Shown here piece by piece: positions 1 to 6,577 of a stretch of 42,475 bases of DNA. The notes beneath the pieces were generated by a model, which worked only from the letters and a program-made list of their open reading frames with translations, did not search any database and was not told where the DNA came from. The position numbers and the translations under genes were made by a program. This DNA comes from Gemmatimonadaceae bacterium (GTDB taxonomy: Bacteria; Latescibacterota; UBA2968; UBA8231): the NCBI GenBank assembly GCA_002726335.1, contig PBSR01000228.1:1-42475 (forward strand). The letters are read 5' to 3'. The stretch's first letter is position 1, and each line of letters starts with the position of its first letter.

Positions 1-36
1 GGTCGCAGTTGGTTCCCATTGGCGCCGCTCATCGTA

Positions 37-408
37 TTATCGACCCGTGCGGATCGTGACGGGCCGTCCGACCGTCGAGGCCGGATCCACTCCGGTCTCG
101 CGGACCGCGTCTCGCCTTCCCCCAGCCGGAAAAACTACCTCGACATCAACGAGGCCGGCCCCCGGCAAGCCGAAGTGGACAGGGGCCACGTTCTGGCTGT
201 TGTAGCCGGAGCCGGAATCCACCACCGCGATCAGCGCCGGAGCCGCGGCTTTACCCTTGAGCAACAGCCGGTACGCCGCCGACTGTCGTACCCCCGGATC
301 GGGCGAGTCAAGATCCGCCAGGTGCTCGTCGATAGAGCCACAGGCCAGAAGGCATGTCGCCAGAGCGGCCAACCGGCCGAAGATCGTGATGTCGGCGACG
401 CGGGTCAC
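37..408 (-). CDS. Small lipoprotein: HEAT-like segment plus ASPIC/UnbV-like tail
   Basis: Function not established; probably a periplasm-facing or surface lipoprotein of 123 residues. I place the start at the GTG whose last bases overlap the TGA of the upstream CRTAC1-type gene (GTGA, 405-408). That start gives a clean lipoprotein signal ending in LATCLLAC. A longer in-frame reading upstream lies inside the CRTAC1 gene and looks like shadow sequence. Residues ~27-62 (DSPDPGVRQSAAYRLLLKGK, then APALIAVV) resemble one HEAT repeat. Residues ~66-115 look like the ASPIC/UnbV domain without its propeller: SGSGYNSQNVAPVHFGL, then VDVEVVFPAGG, parallel to SGGSYLASHDPRVHFGL and VDSLRVHWPGGG at the end of the upstream gene. 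It is the last gene of a three-gene coupled unit. Both domain assignments rest on eye alignment. Confidence 0.7.
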   Translation of the reverse strand: MTRVADITIFGRLAALATCLLACGSIDEHLADLDSPDPGVRQSAAYRLLLKGKAAAPALIAVVDSGSGYNSQNVAPVHFGLPGAGLVDVEVVFPAGGRRDAVRETGVDPASTVGRPVTIRTGR

Positions 409-2057
409 GGCTGCCTCACCAGAAGCGTCTGGTCCGATGACGGCGTGCGGACGACAGTCGACCCGCCGCCGGGCCAGTGGACCCGCAGCGAATCGACCCC
501 CTCGGAACCCAGACCGAAGTGGACACGGGGATCGTGACTGGCCAGGTAGCTGCCTCCGGAGGAACGCTCGCGCACCATGCGCCGGCCCGCCGACCACAGC
601 TCCACACGGGTGCCGATGCCGTCGCGGTTGGCGGCCTCTCCGTGCAGCCGGATGGACAGCCAGTGGTTGTGGTTGCCGCCGTCGTTCCGCAGCAGGGATA
701 CGGGTCCGTTGTTGTTGGTCACCAGCAGATCGATGTCGCCATCATCGTCGTAGTCGGCGGAGGCGAGTCCCCGGCTGACACCCTGTTGCCTTGTGTCTTC
801 GCCGGCCCGGGCGGAGATGTCGACGAAAAGTCCGGCATCGTTGCGCAGCAGTTGGTTGGCCATGGCATACGAGAGACTTCGCTCGATATCGCCGATGTTG
901 TGCATCACGTGACCATTGGCGCAGTAGATGTCCACATCTCCGTCGTTGTCGAAATCGATGAAGCGGGTGCCGAAGCCCAGAGGCAACAACGACGCGCTGA
1001 CGAGTCCGGCGCCAGCGGTCACGTCCTGAAAGAAGCCTTGCTCAAGGCCACGATAGAGGGTGTACGTCTCATAGGAGAAGTTGGTGACGAAGAGATCGGC
1101 GCGGCCATCACCGTCGAAGTCGGAAAAGTCCACACCCATGCCGGCTTCGACCTCGCCGCCGCCGTTGTGGCTGACACCGGCGATCAGGGCTGACTCGCGA
1201 TAGCTGCCCCCCTCGTTGATGTACAGGTGGTTCGGCGTCTCGTCATTGGCGACATAGATCTCCAGATCGCCATCGCTGTCGATATCGGCTGTGGCCACAC
1301 CCAGACCCTTGCCGAGAGGCGGCGGGGAGCCGAGCGCCAGATCCGCCACCTCGGCGAAACGCCCTTCGCCGTCGTTGTGATACAACCGGTCGACGACGGC
1401 GTCGTACCGGCCGGGGTCGCAGTAGACGAGGTGACCGCGATCGAAACAGTCCTCGTGGTCTGACAGGTGCCAGTCGATGTAGTTGGTCACGTAAAGATCG
1501 AGTTGGCCGTCATTGTCGTAGTCGAGCCAGGCGGCGCTGGTTCCCCAGAGCGAATCGCCGACGCCCGCGGCGCTTGTGGCCTCGTGGAACACGCCGGACT
1601 CGTTCCGGAACAGCCGGTTGACCCCGAAGTTGGTGACGTACAGATCGCTGTCACCATCGTTGTCATAGTCGGCGACGGCCAGACCCATGCCGTAACTCGT
1701 GTCGCCGATACCGGTGATGGTGGTGACATCCTCGAAGTGACCGGAACTGTTGCGGAAAAGCTTGTTCACGGGAGCAGGCCCGGGCGGCGTCCCCGGCAGA
1801 GGGGAGCCATTGATCAGATAGATGTCGAGATCCCCGTCGCTGTCGTGGTCGATAAATCCGCCTCCTGAGCCAACGGTTTCGACGTAGAACAGAGTACCAC
1901 TGCCGCCGTGGGTGTGGGTGAAGTCCAGGCCCTGCTGCCGGGCGACCTCGGTGTAGACCACGGTGGTCGTGGTCTCAGGCTGGGCACCCGAGGGAGCCGC
2001 CGCCGTCAGCCACAGGATGAGGGCGGTCATCCACGTCGTCCGGCGGCCTCGTATCAC
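405..2057 (-). CDS. Secreted CRTAC1-type FG-GAP/VCBS beta-propeller with C-terminal ASPIC/UnbV domain
   Basis: 550 residues with a Sec signal peptide (positively charged start, hydrophobic ALILWLTAAA, cleavage near SGAQ). The body is a string of FG-GAP/VCBS blades with calcium-type loops such as DHDSDGDLDIY, DYDNDGDSDLY and DIDSDGDLEIY, typical of integrin-like seven-bladed propellers. The cysteine-containing insert around YCDPGRYD is a feature of CRTAC1-like proteins. The last ~65 residues form an ASPIC/UnbV domain (NRDGIGTRVELW, then VHFGLGSEGVDSL). Role unknown; such proteins are exported and are usually assigned to binding or adhesion. The start ATG overlaps the stop of the upstream TPR-FG-GAP-ASPIC gene (2054-2057), and the stop overlaps the GTG of the small lipoprotein, so translation of all three is probably coupled. 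It is similar along its length to the protein at 26327-27937. Confidence 0.93.
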   Translation of the reverse strand: MIRGRRTTWMTALILWLTAAAPSGAQPETTTTVVYTEVARQQGLDFTHTHGGSGTLFYVETVGSGGGFIDHDSDGDLDIYLINGSPLPGTPPGPAPVNKLFRNSSGHFEDVTTITGIGDTSYGMGLAVADYDNDGDSDLYVTNFGVNRLFRNESGVFHEATSAAGVGDSLWGTSAAWLDYDNDGQLDLYVTNYIDWHLSDHEDCFDRGHLVYCDPGRYDAVVDRLYHNDGEGRFAEVADLALGSPPPLGKGLGVATADIDSDGDLEIYVANDETPNHLYINEGGSYRESALIAGVSHNGGGEVEAGMGVDFSDFDGDGRADLFVTNFSYETYTLYRGLEQGFFQDVTAGAGLVSASLLPLGFGTRFIDFDNDGDVDIYCANGHVMHNIGDIERSLSYAMANQLLRNDAGLFVDISARAGEDTRQQGVSRGLASADYDDDGDIDLLVTNNNGPVSLLRNDGGNHNHWLSIRLHGEAANRDGIGTRVELWSAGRRMVRERSSGGSYLASHDPRVHFGLGSEGVDSLRVHWPGGGSTVVRTPSSDQTLLVRQP

Positions 2058-4351
2058 GGGACGTCGCCTTCCACCAACTCCACCACCGATCCGGCCGCCA
2101 GATTGGTACGCAGATCGATCGTGCCGGCCGGCCAGCGCACCTCGAGGGTATCGACCGCCGTCGCCCCTCCGAGGCCGAGCTCGATCTGCAGGCTGTTGCT
2201 CGAGCCGAAGCCACCGCCGCTGGCAACCACGGCGTATCGCGCCCTGCCTTCGACAACCGCGCGCACTCGGGCACCGATGCCATCCCGGTTGCTGTCGACA
2301 CCTCGCAGTCTCACGGTCAACCAGTTTATCCCCTCAGCATCGTTGCGCAGCAACCGGTTCGGACCGATGTCACCGGGATAGGCCCCACCTACCGGAACAT
2401 AGATCTCCTGACTGCCGTTGCCGTCAATGTCAGCGAAGGTGACGCCGTGACCCCTGGCCAGCTGCATCCAGTCGATGGTCGGCGCCACATCGGCGAAGCG
2501 CCCATCACCGAGATTGAGCAGCAGGGCATCCGGTTCCAGCCGGGTTATTTCCACACCGCCGTTGGCCAGGTAGATATCGACGTATCCATCCCCGTTGATG
2601 TCACCGAAGTTGGCGCCGGACGTTCCCCAGGATTGACCGAGGCCGGCTTGATAGGTCCTGTCCTCGAAGCTGCCATCGCCGCGATTCCAGTACAGGGCGG
2701 GCCGATTCCGATCCCGTTGCGTTCTGCCATGCAGGCGACTGACGACGGCTGTCGTCAGATCGCTCATCTCGCTGCAGAACAGATCCAGCCGACCGTCGTT
2801 GTCGTAGTCGAGAAAGAACGTGAAGTGGGCACCCAGAGGCGTCTGCGTGTGTGTTTCGCTGGTGACGTCGGTGAACTGTACAGCCTTGTGGTTTGAGTCG
2901 TTTCGATAGAAAGCGTTCAGCGTGTTAGCATTGGCCAGGTACAGATCGAGATCGCCATCGTTGTCATAATCACCCAGCGTGCTGCCCACGGTACGGCCTG
3001 GCACGATACCGGAGGCCTTCGTCTCGTCGAGGAAGCCCCCCTGACCATCGGCCAGATACACGCGATTCGCCGAGCCGTCACCGTCGACGCCATTGGCGAC
3101 GATCAGGTCGAGATGACCGTCGTTGTCGAGGTCACCCCAGACGGCACTCAGGCTGGAGCCGTCACCGGCCACGCCGGCCTGCTCGGCAACATCCTCGAAG
3201 CGCAGCCAGCCCGAGCTGTCGGCGCCGTCGTTGCGCAGCAACACGTTCGGCGCCGACCCGTACCAGCCATCCCTGGTGATGAACAGATCGCCGTCACCAT
3301 CGTTGTCGTAGTCGGCCGTCAGGGCGCCGATGCCGGACAGGCCGGACAGACCCAGTTCCGGTGCGCGATCCGTGAACCTCTGTCCCGCAGGTCCCGATGA
3401 GTTCTCGTAGAAGGCTGTACCGCCGAACCGCCCGAGAGCGAACAGGTCGAGATCACCATCCCCCTCGGCGTCCAGCCAGGCGCTGCCGTATCCGGCATCG
3501 ACGGCGCCGACGCCGTAGCTGGCAGCTACCTCGCGCAGAGCCAGCGAGCGGGTGGAGACGGGAGGTCCACCCACGGGATGTATCCACAGGGAGGAGTCGA
3601 CGGCGGCGGGATAGGCTCCCAGCTGTTGAGCCGCCAGCCACAGGTTCCATTTCGCCAGCTGACTTCTGGGATTCACCTCCGCCATCCGTGTGAAGACCCT
3701 GACTGACTCTGCGTATTCTGCCAGTCGGTAGTGGAGGTGCCCGAGCTGATAGCTGGTGGCGTAGTGGTCGGGCCGCTGGCGCAGCAGTTCAGCGAAGAGG
3801 CCCCGCGCCCCCGGCCAGTCGCCGAGATACATGGCGACCTGGCCGCGTAGAAACATGGCCTGATGGTCGTCCGCATCGAGTGTCAGAGCGCGATCCAGAG
3901 CCTGTGCGGCGGCGTCCAGGTCCATCTGCCGACCCGGGACCACCAGCTGTTGCGCCAGCCCGGTGTACGCCGCCTGGGTTTTCGGTTCCAGGTCGATCAC
4001 CTGCCGCAGAGACTCGATCGCACCGGAGCGATCACCCATGGCCGAGCGCACCTGGGCGTATTCGAAGAACGCCTCGATCCGGCGCGGGTACATGGCCATG
4101 GTCCCGACGAGCAGGGCCTCGGCTGAGGTGAAGCGGCGGAACTGGTGATGCACGCGGCTGAGGGCGATGCGGGTAGCGTAGTGCGTGCTGTCCAGACTCA
4201 GGGCCTGGTTGAGATCTCGCTCAGCTGCCTGCATGCGACGGCCGCGCAGGTGGACCTGTGATGCCTGGTACAGACTGTCCGCCCGTGCCGCGGGGGACTC
4301 GGCCCGGAGCCCGGCCGGGAGCAGGAAGAGGAGGGTGAGAAGGATCAGCAT
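2054..4351 (-). CDS. Secreted TPR - FG-GAP/VCBS - ASPIC/UnbV fusion protein
   Basis: 765 residues. A signal peptide (MLILLTLLFLLPAGLRA) precedes about 230 residues of tetratricopeptide repeats (for example AAAQALDRALTLDADDHQAM and ESVRVFTRMAEVNPRSQ). From about residue 280 the protein becomes a VCBS/FG-GAP propeller (AEGDGDLDLFALG, DYDNDGDGDLFITRDG, DINGDGYVDIYLANGG), ending in an ASPIC/UnbV domain (NRDGIGARVRAVVEG, LQIELGLGGATAVDTLEVRW). TPRs suggest a protein-protein scaffold and the propeller an extracellular ligand-binding part. The same parts occur as two neighbouring separate genes on the plus strand (TPR at 30709-32460 and FG-GAP-ASPIC at 32499-35537), which suggests they act together. 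It is first in a three-gene overlapping unit, downstream of a terminator-like hairpin at 4366-4399. Confidence 0.93.
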   Translation of the reverse strand: MLILLTLLFLLPAGLRAESPAARADSLYQASQVHLRGRRMQAAERDLNQALSLDSTHYATRIALSRVHHQFRRFTSAEALLVGTMAMYPRRIEAFFEYAQVRSAMGDRSGAIESLRQVIDLEPKTQAAYTGLAQQLVVPGRQMDLDAAAQALDRALTLDADDHQAMFLRGQVAMYLGDWPGARGLFAELLRQRPDHYATSYQLGHLHYRLAEYAESVRVFTRMAEVNPRSQLAKWNLWLAAQQLGAYPAAVDSSLWIHPVGGPPVSTRSLALREVAASYGVGAVDAGYGSAWLDAEGDGDLDLFALGRFGGTAFYENSSGPAGQRFTDRAPELGLSGLSGIGALTADYDNDGDGDLFITRDGWYGSAPNVLLRNDGADSSGWLRFEDVAEQAGVAGDGSSLSAVWGDLDNDGHLDLIVANGVDGDGSANRVYLADGQGGFLDETKASGIVPGRTVGSTLGDYDNDGDLDLYLANANTLNAFYRNDSNHKAVQFTDVTSETHTQTPLGAHFTFFLDYDNDGRLDLFCSEMSDLTTAVVSRLHGRTQRDRNRPALYWNRGDGSFEDRTYQAGLGQSWGTSGANFGDINGDGYVDIYLANGGVEITRLEPDALLLNLGDGRFADVAPTIDWMQLARGHGVTFADIDGNGSQEIYVPVGGAYPGDIGPNRLLRNDAEGINWLTVRLRGVDSNRDGIGARVRAVVEGRARYAVVASGGGFGSSNSLQIELGLGGATAVDTLEVRWPAGTIDLRTNLAAGSVVELVEGDVP

Positions 4352-4365
4352 GGGAAGGGACGCAG

Positions 4366-4399
4366 AAGCCCCCGCCGAATCAGGATTCGGCGGGGGCTT
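4366..4399 (-). terminator. Perfect 15-bp hairpin downstream of the CBM9-like gene
   Basis: Bases 4366-4380 and 4385-4399 are perfect inverted repeats (AAGCCCCCGCCGAAT paired with its complement) around a 4-base loop. The hairpin lies between the stop of the CBM9-like gene (4433) and the start of the TPR-FG-GAP-ASPIC gene (4351). GC-rich stem and tight loop fit an intrinsic terminator. Reading in the minus direction it is followed by CTT then CTGCG, so a proper U-tract is missing; it may be a weak terminator or a 3'-end stabiliser. Confidence 0.6.
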
Positions 4400-4432
4400 G
4401 AATGCTACAGCGTTGGTCGGGCAGAGGCTCAG

Positions 4433-5668
4433 CTAGCGAGCCACGCCGGCCTTGATCTGACCCCACGTCGAAGCTTCGACGGCGGTCGGAGGTGCTCCGA
4501 GACCGAAGACACGCGGATCGTAGATCGTGTGGTGCTTCTGCCACGACGCCGGTGTATTCCAGGCGTTGTTGGCGCTCTCGTCTGAGGCCCAGAAGAGCTG
4601 GCCCTGACGACCACCGGAGGGATCGTCGCCGTCATTGAGCACGTACGTGACGGGATTGATCATACCGATCTGCGGCGTAAAGACACCCACCAGCGAGGGA
4701 TCGAACTGCATACCCACGTGCGGCAGACCGGCCTCGATGGCCCAGTCGCCGTCGCCCAGGTCGACGGTCAGCACTTCGAGACCGGCATCTCCGAGGGGAC
4801 GATTGGGAACACCTGCCTCATCGGCGGCGCTGCCATCGTAGGAGTGACTGCGCTGCGAGTTGTCGAAGGCGTTGGCGGCGATCACCAGCTGCCAATCCGG
4901 CTCGGCCAGATGTGGATCACTCTCGTTGCCGAACTGGCTGGCCGGGTGACGCAGGTCGCTCGGACGCATGTCGTAGTAGCCGATGTACATCTCGACGGCG
5001 TCGCCCTGCCAGACATCACCAGAACCGGTCTCGTTGACGTTGATCAGCGCGTCATCGGTGACGGACGTGGCGAAGTAGACGTTGTCCTCGTCGACACCCA
5101 TGGCCATGCGACCGGAGAAGTCGTCGGCGTTGTCGATCTCGCCGCCGAAGAAGTTGTCCGGGTTCTCAGGACTGACCTCGACGAAATCGAAGGCCCACTC
5201 ACTGAGGGACCCATCGATGAACGGAGCATCGAGGAACCAGTAGAAGGGCTGTGACCATTCACGCGAACCCGAGGTGCCGGAGGTCGTGGCGTTGACACCG
5301 GCCTCGACGGCGCTGGAGCCGCCGGCGGTGACGGCGTAGAACAGGTCCACGTCACCGACCTGGTCGGCGAAGGGGGTCTGGATGGGATACTCGTAGGCCT
5401 GCTGGCCGACGGGAACCCCGGTGCCGATGCGATAGACGTTGGCGGCGCCCACATCTGTGATCGCGGCCTCCGACACGTACACATCGTAACTGCCGGCAGA
5501 ACCGTCCGTCCACAGGACCGTGTGCACGTAGTTCACGTCGGCCACGACCTGGCCTTCGGCCATGGGACGTTCGACGTTGCCGGTGTTCTCTACGGCGATC
5601 TCGCTCTGCGCGAAGACCACCGCAGGGGTGAGGGCGAGCATGGCCGCCCCGAGCAGTTTGTTCCTCAT
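4433..5668 (-). CDS. Secreted CBM9-like (sugar-binding fold) protein with N-terminal Ig-like region
   Basis: 411 residues. The signal peptide is MRNKLLGAAMLALTPAVVFA followed by Q. Residues ~25-140 look like a fibronectin-III/Ig-like beta region (VHTVLWTDGSAGSYDVYVS, DVDLFYAVTA). Residues ~148-360 have the features of the CBM9/DOMON-like fold seen in many secreted proteins: opening FIDGSLSEWAFDFV, then DEDNVYFATSVTDDALIN and VWQGDAVEMYIGYYD. Ligand unknown; carbohydrate or haem are the usual ligands of this fold. The start is set by a strong AGGAGG six bases upstream of ATG (5675-5680) and a good promoter at 5700-5727. It thus appears to be its own transcription unit, bounded downstream by a hairpin. 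Strong promoter, RBS and terminator suggest an abundant exported protein; that is inference. Confidence 0.85.
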   Translation of the reverse strand: MRNKLLGAAMLALTPAVVFAQSEIAVENTGNVERPMAEGQVVADVNYVHTVLWTDGSAGSYDVYVSEAAITDVGAANVYRIGTGVPVGQQAYEYPIQTPFADQVGDVDLFYAVTAGGSSAVEAGVNATTSGTSGSREWSQPFYWFLDAPFIDGSLSEWAFDFVEVSPENPDNFFGGEIDNADDFSGRMAMGVDEDNVYFATSVTDDALINVNETGSGDVWQGDAVEMYIGYYDMRPSDLRHPASQFGNESDPHLAEPDWQLVIAANAFDNSQRSHSYDGSAADEAGVPNRPLGDAGLEVLTVDLGDGDWAIEAGLPHVGMQFDPSLVGVFTPQIGMINPVTYVLNDGDDPSGGRQGQLFWASDESANNAWNTPASWQKHHTIYDPRVFGLGAPPTAVEASTWGQIKAGVAR

Positions 5669-5674
5669 GAGTTT

Positions 5675-5680
5675 CCTCCT
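5675..5680 (-). promoter_or_regulatory. Strong Shine-Dalgarno (AGGAGG) of the CBM9-like gene
   Basis: On the minus strand AGGAGG lies six bases before the ATG at 5668. It is among the clearest ribosome-binding sites in the window and fixes this start. Confidence 0.8.
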
Positions 5681-5699
5681 CTAGGGGAATAGAAGCGTA

Positions 5700-5727
5700 A
5701 AAATACGGCCTTGTGGATGATTGTCAA
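5700..5727 (-). promoter_or_regulatory. Sigma-70-type promoter for the CBM9-like gene
   Basis: Minus strand: TTGACA (5722-5727), a 16-base spacer and TATTTT (5700-5705), about 32 bases before the start codon. It lies in the 72-base gap after the lipoprotein stop at 5741. The -35 hexamer is part of a short dyad (ATTGT-CAA-ACAAT), which could be a regulator site or chance. Confidence 0.6.
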
Positions 5728-5740
5728 ACAATTTCTGAAC

Positions 5741-6556
5741 CTATCTCTGCGCCGTCGCTGGCAGCACCCAGGTGCGCTGGCGGGCGGCTCGTTCTTCTTC
5801 GCCCTCCAGCCGGCGCTTGTCGATGCGGCGGTCGAAGCGGAATGTGAGATCCGTCGTCTTACTGGGGTTGTTTGACTCGTCAAACTGCAGGGCGAGGTCG
5901 GTGACGAGCAGCTCGATGGTCGTCACGTCCGGATGGAGCGACTCGAAGACGATGAAGCCGCTGTAGTCGTCTCCCTTGAACACCTGCTGGTCGCCCCGGT
6001 AGAGCTCCTCTCGGATAATTCCCATCCGTTGATCAAATCGATACTGCTCGTTGCCTCCGGGACCGCGGGTCAGCGTGTAGTAATCCTCCAGGCTGTTTTC
6101 CGAGTCTTCCCGATTGATGCCGAAAAACTGCAGGTACTCGCCCTGTCCCGTACGCAGCACGACGCCGTTGGGCGGCAACTCGACTTTTGGCAGCACGGGA
6201 TTGAAGACCTCCACCTCGAACACGGTGAACCGGCTGGGGGTATAGCCCAGTGACGGATCCCGCCAGTTGCCGTAGGTGAAGGGATTGGCCGAGAAGCGAT
6301 CCTGATACGACACATCCGAGTAGCGTTCGTTCAGTTCGTTGTCGGACAGGTTGCGCACCGTGATGCGCAGGCCCTCCTCGTCGAAGGTGATCGAACCGTC
6401 GGCGTTGACCGCGTAGGCGGCATCACCGTCGGCGTTGGGGACGAGCAGCGATGTGTACTCGTAGACGGGGGGCAGGAATCCCTGCAAGGTGCCGCCGATG
6501 CATCCCATCAGCAGGATGGCTGGCATCAGGAGCGCCGCCCAAACACGTGACCTCAT
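5741..6556 (-). CDS. Lipoprotein of unknown function, last gene of the barrel/Exb run
   Basis: 271 residues. A lipoprotein signal is clear: charged MRSRVW, hydrophobic AALLMPAILLM, then lipobox LLMGC, so the mature protein should be anchored to a membrane. I recognise no family. The mature part is predicted to be mostly beta: a block around DEEGLRITVRNLSDNELNERY suggests a structural immunoglobulin-like domain, and the C-terminus (RFDRRIDKRRLEGEEERAAR) is highly charged. It starts 21 bases after the stop of the third large barrel and is likely cotranscribed with it, making it a candidate accessory lipoprotein of that barrel. The stop is followed by the separate promoter of the CBM9-like gene. 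Confidence 0.8.
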   Translation of the reverse strand: MRSRVWAALLMPAILLMGCIGGTLQGFLPPVYEYTSLLVPNADGDAAYAVNADGSITFDEEGLRITVRNLSDNELNERYSDVSYQDRFSANPFTYGNWRDPSLGYTPSRFTVFEVEVFNPVLPKVELPPNGVVLRTGQGEYLQFFGINREDSENSLEDYYTLTRGPGGNEQYRFDQRMGIIREELYRGDQQVFKGDDYSGFIVFESLHPDVTTIELLVTDLALQFDESNNPSKTTDLTFRFDRRIDKRRLEGEEERAARQRTWVLPATAQR

Positions 6557-6577
6557 GCGATATCTCTCCGTTCTGTC

